Of a stretch of DNA of 64,000 bases, positions 54,400 through 62,640 are shown one piece after another. Position 1 is the stretch's first letter. Every line of letters begins with the position of its first letter. Both the position numbers and the translations under genes were made by a program. This DNA comes from Caballeronia peredens. Lineage in GTDB: Bacteria > Pseudomonadota > Gammaproteobacteria > Burkholderiales > Burkholderiaceae. The notes under the pieces were generated by a model that did not search any database, had not been told where the DNA came from, and saw only the letters and a list, made by a program, of their open reading frames with translations. The stretch spans positions 62,001-126,000 of the forward strand of contig FCOH02000010.1 of the NCBI GenBank assembly GCA_001544595.2, read 5' to 3'.

Positions 54400-55377
54400 A
54401 TGAAGATGAAGGTCTCCGTGGTGGTGCCGACCTATCGACGGCCGGCGGACCTGAAGCGCTGTCTGACCGCGCTGCGCGCACAGACACGCATGCCCGATGA
54501 AGTACTGGTGATCGCGCGTCCGGACGACGAGGCCACCGCGCGGCGCCTTGCAATCGAATTGAAGAGCGCCAGCCGCTTCGTGCTGCGCGTGATCGAAACC
54601 GGCGCGGGCGGGCAAGTGGCCGCGCTCAATCACGGACTGGAAGCGGCCGAGGGCGACATCATCGCCATCACCGACGACGACGCCGCGCCGCATCCCGACT
54701 GGATCGAACGCATCGCACGCGCATTCGAGGCCGACGAGCGTCTCGGTGGAATCGGCGGGCGCGACTGGGTGCACGAAAAGGGCCGTGTGCTCGATGGTTC
54801 GCGTCGCGAAGTCGGCGTGATCCGGCGCACGGGACGCATCGTCGGCAATCATCATCTCGGCGTGGGCGCGGCGCGTGACGTGCGCATGTTGAAGGGCGCG
54901 AACATGAGCTATCGGCGCGCGGCGGTATCGACGCTGCGTTTCGATACGCGTTTGCGTGGCGCGGGCGCGCAGGTCCACAACGACATGGCGTTCAGCATGA
55001 GCGTGCGGCGCGCGGGCTGGAACGTGATCTACGATCCGCTCGTCGCGGTGGATCATTTTCCCGCCGAACGTTTCGACGACGACCGCCGCGATGCGCAAAC
55101 GCTCGGCGCGCTGAGCGATGCGGCCTACAACTTCCATCTCATTCTCGGCGAACAACTCGAACCGTTCGATCGCGACATCGCGCGGCTCTGGTATGCGCTG
55201 ATCGGCACGCGTGTGTATCCGGGCGTGCTTCATACACTGATCGCGATGCGCAGCGGCATTGTGCGTGCATGGCAACGCTTTCGCGCGGTACGCAAGGGCG
55301 CGTCGCAGGCCCGCCGCGATGCGCGTCGCACGCGCGACGCATCGACGCCGACGATTTCCGCCGCGAGGACGCTATGA
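54400..55377 (+). CDS. bceG: glycosyltransferase family 2 BceG
   Basis: 325 residues from ATG at 54400 with AAAGGAG at 54385-54391; the longer open frame upstream lies within bceF and is rejected. GT-A fold: VSVVVPTYRRPADLKRCLTALRAQ, nucleotide-sugar motif ITDDDAAPHPDWIERI, GANMSYRRAAV, and a late QVHNDMAFSMSVRRAGW acceptor region. It adds one sugar of the cepacian repeat; which one is not evident. Its stop overlaps the bceH start (ATGA). Confidence 0.88.
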   Translation: MKMKVSVVVPTYRRPADLKRCLTALRAQTRMPDEVLVIARPDDEATARRLAIELKSASRFVLRVIETGAGGQVAALNHGLEAAEGDIIAITDDDAAPHPDWIERIARAFEADERLGGIGGRDWVHEKGRVLDGSRREVGVIRRTGRIVGNHHLGVGAARDVRMLKGANMSYRRAAVSTLRFDTRLRGAGAQVHNDMAFSMSVRRAGWNVIYDPLVAVDHFPAERFDDDRRDAQTLGALSDAAYNFHLILGEQLEPFDRDIARLWYALIGTRVYPGVLHTLIAMRSGIVRAWQRFRAVRKGASQARRDARRTRDASTPTISAARTL

Positions 55378-56507
55378 CGAATGTCCATGTGCATCTCTTT
55401 CATGGCGCCGATCCGCGGCACTATCGGAAGGGCGATGACATCGGCTGCCTGTACGGCTATCACCATGCGGAGTCGCCTGAATTCGCGTTGTCGTACTCGC
55501 GCGATGCGAACGAGAGCAAGCCGGTGCGCTTCATCAGGCGCGCATTGAAGGCCGCGCTCGGCTTCGACCTGATTCACACGTGGCGTAATCGCGAGGCGAT
55601 TCTCTCTTGCGATGCCGTGTGGACGCATACGGAGCAGGAATATCTGTCGGCCGCGCTGCTGCTTCTGTTGAAAGCGCGTGGGAAGAGCAAGCCGTTGCTG
55701 CTCGCGCAATCGATCTGGCTGCTTGACAAATGGGCCGGATACGGCGCTTGGCGCCGCTGGATGGTTCGAAAACTAATCGCGCGCGCCGATATCCTCACAA
55801 CACATTCGAGCGTGAACGCCGCGCTCGTGCGCGAATACTTCGGCCGCGATGCGACTCAGGTGTTCTATGGCCTCAACACGCAGGACTTCTCGCTGAGCGC
55901 GCCGCTCGAATGGACGCCGCATGCGCCGCTGCGCATCGGCGCGATCGGCAACGACCGCGATCGCGACTGGACGACGCTCGCCACGGCTTTTCGCAACGAC
56001 GAGCGATACGACGTGCGCATCGCGACGCGCCGGCGCGTTCCTCCTTCGCTGCACGCGGACAATGTGCATATCGCGCCTGCCATCGGCCTGAATGCCGCGC
56101 GCGAACTCTACGACTGGGCCGATGTCATCGTCGTGCCGTTGCGTGCGAACACGCATGCGTCGGGTCTGACCGTGCTGCTCGAAGCCGTGGCGCTGGGCAA
56201 GCCCGTCATCGTGACGGACGTCGGCGGCCTGCGCGACTACTTCGGTACAGGACATGTTTCGTATGTGCCCGCGCACGATTCGGTCGCGTTGCGGCGCGCG
56301 CTCGATGAACTGCGCGCGAATCCTGCGCTTGCGCTCGCGCGCGCGCAGGCGGCACTCCGGCATTTCGTCGCGCGCGACTACACGACGCGCGAGTTCGCGC
56401 TTCAGCATGTGCGGCTGACGCGCGAAGCACTGGAGCGCGGCTCGGGCGCGAGCGAAGCCGCGACGAACACGCAGACGGTCTTCGCATCGCACGAGCTGAC
56501 GCGATGA
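55374..56507 (+). CDS. bceH: glycosyltransferase family 1/4 BceH
   Basis: 377 residues from ATG at 55374 (ATGA overlap). GT-B fold: an N-terminal domain with LLLAQSIWLLDKW and ADILTTHSSVNAALVREYF, and a C-terminal domain with LYDWADVIVVPLRANTHASGLTVLLEAVALGKPVIVTDVGGLRDY (the EX7E-type donor-binding region). It adds a sugar to the lipid-linked cepacian repeat. Its stop overlaps the bceI start. Confidence 0.87.
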   Translation: MTNVHVHLFHGADPRHYRKGDDIGCLYGYHHAESPEFALSYSRDANESKPVRFIRRALKAALGFDLIHTWRNREAILSCDAVWTHTEQEYLSAALLLLLKARGKSKPLLLAQSIWLLDKWAGYGAWRRWMVRKLIARADILTTHSSVNAALVREYFGRDATQVFYGLNTQDFSLSAPLEWTPHAPLRIGAIGNDRDRDWTTLATAFRNDERYDVRIATRRRVPPSLHADNVHIAPAIGLNAARELYDWADVIVVPLRANTHASGLTVLLEAVALGKPVIVTDVGGLRDYFGTGHVSYVPAHDSVALRRALDELRANPALALARAQAALRHFVARDYTTREFALQHVRLTREALERGSGASEAATNTQTVFASHELTR

Positions 56508-58030
56508 GTGCACCGTCGCTGCCTCGCGCGCCACGCGATCTCGCAGGCCGCATCGGCACGATGCGGCCGTCGCGCACGGGTCCGCCCGAATGGACCGCGC
56601 AGGCCATCGTGTGGGGACTCACGGCGTTGCTCGTACTCGCGCGCCAGGGCACGGTGCTCACGCTCGCATTCCCGTTGATGTCCACGCTCGCCGCATTGTG
56701 GCTGTATTTCAAGAGCCCCGCGCGCTATATCGGCTTCATGTGGTGGGTGTGGTTTCTGAGTCCGGAAGTGCGGCGTCTCGCGGACTGGGGCAAGGGATCG
56801 TTCACACCGACGAGCCTGATCCAGATCGCGCCGCTCGTCGTCACGATGATCTGCGGGCTCACGCTGCTGCGCCAGTATCGCGTGCTCGCGCAGCGCCGAG
56901 GCCTGCCGATGCTGCTGATGCTGCTCGGCATCGCGTATGCGTATCTGATCGGCGTGGCGTCGAGCGGACCGATGGCCGCGACCTACGATCTCGCGAACTG
57001 GCTGTATCCGGTGCTGATCGGCTTTCACATCATGGTGAACGCGCACGAGTATCCGAAGTATCGCAAGGTGCTGCTCGACACGTTCGTCTACGGCCTGCTC
57101 GTGATGGGCGCGTACGGCATCGTGCAATTCTTCATCATGCCCGCCTGGGATTCGATGTGGATGATCGGCTCGCAGATGGCGTCGCAAGGCGAACCCGTGC
57201 CGCTCGGCGTGCGCGTGTTCAGCACGATGAATTCGTCGGGCCCGTTCGCGCTCGTCGCAATGGCCGGGCTCACCTTCGTCATGGCCGGCACGCAGCGCGC
57301 GCGATGGATCGCGGGCGGTCTCGGCTTCGTGTCGTTCGGCCTGTCGCTCGTGCGTTCGGCGTGGGGCGGCTGGATCATCTCGATGGTGCTGCAACTTATC
57401 AAGGCGAGCAATCGCGTGCGTCTGCGCATCCTGCTCGGCGCAATCGTGCTGATCGCGCTGTCGGTGCCGGTGATGACCGTCGGTCCGATCGCGGATCGGC
57501 TCGGCACGCGCCTGCAAACCATGACCAACCTGAGCGACGACAGCAGCTACGCGGCGCGCAACGAGTTCTATACGACATTCATGGTGACGGCCTTCACCGA
57601 CGTCACCGGCGAAGGCTTCGGCGCGACGGGCACGTCGACCAAGCTTGCGAGCGCGAACGGCGATCTCGGCAAATACGGCAGCTTCGACAGCGGCGTGATG
57701 AATGTGCCGTTCGTGCTCGGCTGGCCGGGCGGCCTGCTGTACACGGCGGGCGTCGTGCTGTTGCTGGTGCGCGCATTGCGCGCGTCGTTCTCGCTACGTG
57801 AAGACAAGTTTGCGCAAGCCGCGTTGAGCCTCGCCTTTTCGATGATCGGCATTCTGCTCTTCGCCAACACGTTCGTGAGCACGGGCGGATCGTTGTTGTT
57901 CACGAGTCTGTTCTCGATCATCGCCGCGCGACATCACGCGAAGCTCATGCGTCGACGCAACGCTTTCATTTTCAAAACTCAAGGGCTAGCCAATGAGAAT
58001 CGCGATCGTCACGCACGTCGTGCGGCATAA
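56504..58030 (+). CDS. bceI: polysaccharide polymerase-like membrane protein BceI (Wzy / O-antigen ligase type)
   Basis: 508 residues with about eleven membrane helices; the Wzy/WaaL-type periplasmic region follows SLVRSAWGGWIISMVLQL (conserved Arg) and includes DDSSYAARNEFYTTFMV and GEGFGATGTSTKL. The N-terminal 30 residues are cytoplasmic and basic. It is the predicted polymerase joining cepacian repeat units. Coding overlaps bceH by 4 bp and bceJ by 38 bp. Confidence 0.86.
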   Translation: MSAPSLPRAPRDLAGRIGTMRPSRTGPPEWTAQAIVWGLTALLVLARQGTVLTLAFPLMSTLAALWLYFKSPARYIGFMWWVWFLSPEVRRLADWGKGSFTPTSLIQIAPLVVTMICGLTLLRQYRVLAQRRGLPMLLMLLGIAYAYLIGVASSGPMAATYDLANWLYPVLIGFHIMVNAHEYPKYRKVLLDTFVYGLLVMGAYGIVQFFIMPAWDSMWMIGSQMASQGEPVPLGVRVFSTMNSSGPFALVAMAGLTFVMAGTQRARWIAGGLGFVSFGLSLVRSAWGGWIISMVLQLIKASNRVRLRILLGAIVLIALSVPVMTVGPIADRLGTRLQTMTNLSDDSSYAARNEFYTTFMVTAFTDVTGEGFGATGTSTKLASANGDLGKYGSFDSGVMNVPFVLGWPGGLLYTAGVVLLLVRALRASFSLREDKFAQAALSLAFSMIGILLFANTFVSTGGSLLFTSLFSIIAARHHAKLMRRRNAFIFKTQGLANENRDRHARRAA

Positions 58031-59177
58031 CGACGGACAAGGGCGCGTCAATTACGAAATCGCGCGCGCGGCGCTGGCCGAAGGGCACGAGGTCATCCTC
58101 GTCGCCTCGCATGTCGCGCCCGAGTTGCTCGAACATGCACGGCTGCGCTGGGTGCGCGTGATCGCGGGCCGCGCGTGGCCCACGCGTCTCGTCAAGCAAC
58201 AGGTGTTCGCGATCAAGAGCGCGCTGTGGCTGCGCACGCATCGCGACGAATACGATGTGCTGCACGTGAATGGTTTCATCACATGGGCGCGCGCCGATGT
58301 GAACACGGCGCACTTCGTTCACGGCGGATGGATGAAGAGCGCCTACTATCCGTTCCGCCTGAGCGGCGGCGCGTGGTCCGCGTATCAGGTGATTTATAGC
58401 CGCATGAACGCGTGGCTCGAAGGCTGGGCTTACCGGCGCTCGCGCGTAGTCGCGGCGGTGTCTGAGAAAGTCGCTGAAGAGATCCGTGCGGGCGGCATCG
58501 AAAAGGATCGCGTCGAGGTGGTCTATAACGGCGTCGATACGACGGCCTTCAGTGCGGCCTCGCCCGATCGCGCGTCGTTCGGTCTGAAGGACGATGCATT
58601 CCTGATGCTCTTCGTCGGCGACTTGCGCACGCCGCGCAAGAATCTGCAAACCGTGCTGCATGCGCTGGTTGCGCTTCCGGCGCACGTGCAGCTCGTCGTG
58701 GCGGGCTATCTGCCGGGCAGTCCTTATCCGGATCAGGCGCGCGCGCTCGGCATCGCGGAGCGCGTGCATTTCCTCGGCCTCGTGAAGAACATGCCGACAT
58801 TGATGCATTCCGTCGATACCTTCGTGTTTCCGTCGCGCTATGAAGCGATGAGCCTCTCGCTGCTCGAAGCGCTCGCCGCGGGCTTGCCCGTGATTACCGC
58901 GCGCACGGCGGGCGGGGCGGAGATCATCGGCGAGGAATGCGGCATCGTGCTCGAAGATCCCGACGATGCCGCCGCGCTCGCCCATGCAATCGACGAGCTT
59001 GCCACCTCGCCCGGGAGACGCGGCCGCATGGGCGAAGCGGCGCGCGAGCTTGCTTCGCATTTCAACTGGGCGCGCATGGCGCGGCGCTATCTCGATCTTT
59101 ATCGCAGCTTCGCGCGGCATGAGCGCAACGAATCGGCGACGCCGCTGAGCGCGGCATCGGCGCAATCGCGCGCGTGA
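57993..59177 (+). CDS. bceJ: glycosyltransferase family 4 BceJ
   Basis: 394 residues, start inside the end of bceI. GT-B fold: N-terminal IVTHVVRHNDGQGRVNYEIARAAL (glycine-rich acceptor loop), VVAAVSEKVAEEIRAGG, VEVVYNGVDT, and the donor motif FVFPSRYEAMSLSLLEALAAGLPVITARTAGGAE. It adds a sugar of the cepacian repeat unit at the cytoplasmic face. Confidence 0.89.
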   Translation: MRIAIVTHVVRHNDGQGRVNYEIARAALAEGHEVILVASHVAPELLEHARLRWVRVIAGRAWPTRLVKQQVFAIKSALWLRTHRDEYDVLHVNGFITWARADVNTAHFVHGGWMKSAYYPFRLSGGAWSAYQVIYSRMNAWLEGWAYRRSRVVAAVSEKVAEEIRAGGIEKDRVEVVYNGVDTTAFSAASPDRASFGLKDDAFLMLFVGDLRTPRKNLQTVLHALVALPAHVQLVVAGYLPGSPYPDQARALGIAERVHFLGLVKNMPTLMHSVDTFVFPSRYEAMSLSLLEALAAGLPVITARTAGGAEIIGEECGIVLEDPDDAAALAHAIDELATSPGRRGRMGEAARELASHFNWARMARRYLDLYRSFARHERNESATPLSAASAQSRA

Positions 59178-59212
59178 GCGACGGGTCAAATTAAATCGAA
59201 CAGGGCAGCCAT

Positions 59213-60379
59213 ATGAGCACGCAATCCATCAAGTCGCTGCAAATCGGAATGCACTGGTTTCCCGAGCGCGCGGGCGGCCTCGACCGCATGTATTACACGC
59301 TCGTCGGCGCGTTGCCGGCGGCGGGCGTCGAAGTGCGCGGCGTGGTGGCCGGATCGCCGCGCGTGGCCGTGGATACCGGCGGCGCGATTCGCGGATTCGG
59401 ACCGGCGGCGCAGTCGCTGCCGCGTCGTCTGATGAATGCACGCAGCGCGCTGCGCGATACGTTGCGCGATGAGCGGCCGGACGTCGTCTCATCGCACTTC
59501 GCGCTTTATACCTTTCCGGGTCTCGATGTCACGCGCGGCATCGCGCAGGTCTCGCATTTTCAGGGACCGTGGGCCGACGAGAGTCATGTCGAAGGCGCGG
59601 ACTCGCTGGGCCAGCGCGCGAAGTTCATGCTGGAGCGGCGCGTGTATGCGCGTTCGTCGCGGCTGATCGTGCTGTCGGAAGCGTTCGGGCAGATATTGAA
59701 TGCGCGCTATGGCGTGCCGCAGGAGCGCATTCGCGTCGTGCCTGGCTGCGTGGATGTCGCGCAGTTCGACCTCAAGATGACGCGCTCGGAAGCGCGCAGG
59801 CGTCTGCAATTGCCACTCGGTCGGCCCATCGTGCTGGCGGTGCGCAGGCTCGTGCGGCGCATGGGGCTCGAATCGCTCATCGACGCGATGACACGCGTCA
59901 AGCAAAAAGTGCCCGACGTGCTGTTGCTGATCGCGGGCAAAGGGCGTCTTGCGGAGGAATTGCAGGCGCGCATCGATGCAGCGGGCCTGGACCAGAACGT
60001 GCGCCTACTCGGCTTCGTCCCGGACGACCATCTTGCAGCGCTCTATCGTGCCGCCGATGTGAGCATCGTGCCGACCGTCGCGCTCGAAGGCTTCGGTCTG
60101 ATCACGGTCGAGTCGCTTGCATCGGGGACGCCGGTGCTGGTGACGCCGGTGGGCGGACTGCCGGAAGCGGTGAGAGGGTTATCGGAAGATCTGGTGCTCG
60201 AATCGACCGGCGTCGATGCTGTCGCGAACGGCCTGATCGCAACCTTCGACGGCACGCTCGACCTGCCCGACGAGGCCGCATGCCGGCGCTATGCGTGGGA
60301 ACACTTCGATCGTTCGGTGATTGCGAAACGCGTGGCTGCGGTTTATGAGGAAGCGATCGAAGCAGGACCCGCGCACTGA
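59213..60379 (+). CDS. bceK: glycosyltransferase family 4 BceK
   Basis: 388 residues. GT-B fold: MHWFPERAGGLDRMYYTLVGALPAAG, LIVLSEAFGQIL, RIRVVPGCVDVAQF, LAVRRLVRRMGLESLIDAM and the donor motif IVPTVALEGFGLITVESLASGTPVLVTPVGGLPEAV. It is the last gene of the rightward operon and is closed by the hairpin at 60386-60415. Confidence 0.9.
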   Translation: MSTQSIKSLQIGMHWFPERAGGLDRMYYTLVGALPAAGVEVRGVVAGSPRVAVDTGGAIRGFGPAAQSLPRRLMNARSALRDTLRDERPDVVSSHFALYTFPGLDVTRGIAQVSHFQGPWADESHVEGADSLGQRAKFMLERRVYARSSRLIVLSEAFGQILNARYGVPQERIRVVPGCVDVAQFDLKMTRSEARRRLQLPLGRPIVLAVRRLVRRMGLESLIDAMTRVKQKVPDVLLLIAGKGRLAEELQARIDAAGLDQNVRLLGFVPDDHLAALYRAADVSIVPTVALEGFGLITVESLASGTPVLVTPVGGLPEAVRGLSEDLVLESTGVDAVANGLIATFDGTLDLPDEAACRRYAWEHFDRSVIAKRVAAVYEEAIEAGPAH

Positions 60380-60385
60380 AAATGC

Positions 60386-60415
60386 AATCCGGCGCGTCGG
60401 AAAACGCGCCGGATT
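60386..60415. terminator. terminator hairpin between bceK and rmd
   Basis: AATCCGGCGCGT (60386-60397), loop CGGAAA, ACGCGCCGGATT (60404-60415) is a 12-bp perfect stem between convergent genes ending at 60379 (+) and 60443 (-). The ends are A/T-rich, so it could act in both directions. Confidence 0.75.
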
Positions 60416-60442
60416 CGATCAGATTAGGACTCAAACCGCGAC

Positions 60443-61360
60443 TTAAACCGCAACCTGAGCGCTCATATGGTCGTACATCCATTCGAGCGTGTCCGAGATG
60501 GGCGTGTGCGGCACGTGTCCGATCGCTTGCCGCAGCTTGCGATTCGATCCGACGAGCTTCGAGATTTCGTTGCGCCGCATGAAGCGCGGATCGACGAATA
60601 CATCGATCTCGTATCCCGCGATGCGCGAGAGCATCTGCAGCATCTGGCCCAACGAATGGCTATGTCCTGAGCAGATGTTGAACGTCTCGCCGACGGGCGC
60701 CGCCTGCACCAGCTTCGCATACGTCGCGACGACATCGCGCACGTCGGAGAAGTCGCGGCTCACGTTGAGATTGCCCAGCGATATGCGCGCTTCACGCCGC
60801 GCATGATGCCCGACGATCTTCGGCAGCACATAGTCCTCGCTCTGACCGACGCCCGTGTAGTTGAACGGCCTCACGAAGATGAGCGGCAAGCGGTCGATCC
60901 AGAGCCGCGCCGCATGCTCCATCGCGAGCTTGCTGACCGCATAGTCGTTCGCGGGCTGAATGGCGACGTCTTCGTCGATGGTCTCGACGGACGCATTGCC
61001 GTACACGTTCGCGGTGCTCGCGAGCAACACGGCGCGCGGCTTTTTGTCGAGCGCCGTGAGCGCCGCAAGCAGATTGCGCGTGCCGACGATATTGACCATG
61101 TAGGTCTTGCCGGGCGGATTGCCCGTGACGTGCGCCGCTCCCGCGAGATGCACGACGACATCGGGACGCGCATCGGTCACGAAGGACTTGAGCGCTTCCG
61201 CATCGAGCAGGTCGACGGGAATGCCGACGGTGTCGGGCACATCGCCCTCGGGTGAAGGCGTGGTCGTGCCCCACACGTCGTAGCCCGCGTTCATCAGTTC
61301 CACCGCCATGTGGCGGCCCGTGAAGCCCGAGAGGCCCGTAATGAGTGCGCGTCTTGCCAT
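60443..61360 (-). CDS. rmd: GDP-6-deoxy-D-lyxo-4-hexulose reductase Rmd
   Basis: 305 residues, SDR extended family: GXXGXXG in ALITGLSGFTGRHMAVEL, catalytic Tyr/Lys in ANDYAVSKLAMEHAARLW, and RPFNYTGVGQSEDYVLPKIVGHHARRE typical of GDP-sugar reductases. It reduces the Gmd product to GDP-D-rhamnose, a cepacian precursor. It lies 7 bp after gmd in a two-gene leftward operon. Confidence 0.87.
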   Translation of the reverse strand: MARRALITGLSGFTGRHMAVELMNAGYDVWGTTTPSPEGDVPDTVGIPVDLLDAEALKSFVTDARPDVVVHLAGAAHVTGNPPGKTYMVNIVGTRNLLAALTALDKKPRAVLLASTANVYGNASVETIDEDVAIQPANDYAVSKLAMEHAARLWIDRLPLIFVRPFNYTGVGQSEDYVLPKIVGHHARREARISLGNLNVSRDFSDVRDVVATYAKLVQAAPVGETFNICSGHSHSLGQMLQMLSRIAGYEIDVFVDPRFMRRNEISKLVGSNRKLRQAIGHVPHTPISDTLEWMYDHMSAQVAV

Positions 61361-61367
61361 GGGTCGC

Positions 61368-62411
61368 CTAGAACGTCGGCTGAAGTTCGTTGCGCCGCAG
61401 ATCGGCGTCGACCATCATCTTGCACAGTTCTTCGAGCGTGGTCTTGGGCGTCCAACCGAGCTTTTCGCGCGCCTTGTCCGCGCTGCCGATCAGCAGATCG
61501 ACTTCCGCCGGGCGATAGAACTTCGGGTTCACGCGCACGAGCGTACGGCCCGTCGAGATATCGATGCCGCGTTCGCGTTCGCCCTTGCCTGCCCATTCGA
61601 GCTGATAACCCGCCGCGGCGAACGCCATGCGCACGAAGTCGCGCACGGTTTCGGTGCGGTTGGTCGCGAGTACATAGGTGTCCGGCTCGCTCGTCTGCAA
61701 CATGCGCCACATGCCTTCGACATATTCGGCGGCGAAGCCCCAGTCGCGCTTGGCGTCGAGATTGCCGAGTTCCAGAAGCTCTTCCTTGCCGAGATGAATC
61801 TTGGCAACGGTGTCCGTGATCTTGCGCGTGACGAATTCGCGCCCGCGCAGCGGCGATTCGTGGTTGAAGAGAATGCCGCTGCATCCGAAGATGTTGTACG
61901 ACTCGCGATAGTTGATCGTCGTCCAGTGCGCGAACAGCTTCGCCACGCCGTAAGGGCTGCGCGGATAGAAAGGCGTGTCTTCGGATTGCGGAATGGCCTG
62001 CACCTTGCCGAACATCTCGGAGGTGGACGCCTGGTAATAGCGCATGGTCGGATCGATCACGCGGATCGCTTCGAGCAAATTCAGCGCGCCCAGGCCGGTG
62101 ACGCCGGCGGTCGTCGAGGGCTGATCGAAACTTACACCGACGAAGCTTTGCGCCGCGAGGTTATACAGTTCGCCCGCCTCGGCCGTTTCGAGCAGACGAA
62201 GATTGGAGCCGAGATCGGTCAGGTCGTGCTCGACGAGCTTGAGCTTCGGATGACGGTCGATGCCGAGCTCCGCGATGCGCCAGAAATTCACCGAACTCGT
62301 GCGCCGATACGTGCCGACCACTTCGTACCCTTTATCGAGCAACAGCTTGGCGAGATACGCGCCGTCCTGTCCCGATACGCCTGTGATGATCGCCTTCTGC
62401 TGCGTGGCCAT
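61368..62411 (-). CDS. gmd: GDP-mannose 4,6-dehydratase Gmd
   Basis: 347 residues. [27 protein letters not shown] at the N-terminus, catalytic [19 protein letters not shown] and [16 protein letters not shown] (Tyr and Lys), [38 protein letters not shown]. It converts GDP-mannose, supplied by BceA, to GDP-4-keto-6-deoxymannose, which Rmd then reduces. Equivalent to BceN-type enzymes in cepacian producers. Confidence 0.94.
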   Translation of the reverse strand: MATQQKAIITGVSGQDGAYLAKLLLDKGYEVVGTYRRTSSVNFWRIAELGIDRHPKLKLVEHDLTDLGSNLRLLETAEAGELYNLAAQSFVGVSFDQPSTTAGVTGLGALNLLEAIRVIDPTMRYYQASTSEMFGKVQAIPQSEDTPFYPRSPYGVAKLFAHWTTINYRESYNIFGCSGILFNHESPLRGREFVTRKITDTVAKIHLGKEELLELGNLDAKRDWGFAAEYVEGMWRMLQTSEPDTYVLATNRTETVRDFVRMAFAAAGYQLEWAGKGERERGIDISTGRTLVRVNPKFYRPAEVDLLIGSADKAREKLGWTPKTTLEELCKMMVDADLRRNELQPTF

Positions 62412-62640
62412 GGGTTCTACCTCGTCGATGATGTCATGAGCCGATGATAGGGAAAAGAAAACGGAAAAATATCCGCGTTTCTTTAACGGCCGGCTGGCGT
62501 ATTTTTTAAGCGACGACGCGCTATTTTCTTTATGCCCGATGGTGTATTCGCAAGATTAATTTCCGTTTTTTTAGCTTTATTTGGCCTCTACCCTCTAAGC
62601 GTCAAATCGGGCCGTTGATGCGGCGCTAACGGAGGAACAT
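62412..62640. promoter_or_regulatory. divergent promoter region of gmd and the secreted-protein gene
   Basis: A 229-bp AT-rich spacer with TTAGC at 62571-62575 and GCTAA at 62625-62629, a thinner set of the sites seen upstream of bceA/bceB. GGAGG at 62631-62635 is the ribosome-binding site of the next gene. Core promoters were not assigned. Confidence 0.4.

Noticed and set aside
52085-54553. An 822-codon open frame on the - strand through bceF
   Set aside because: Antisense shadow of bceF, which carries Walker motifs and membrane helices; no ribosome-binding site or recognisable domain.
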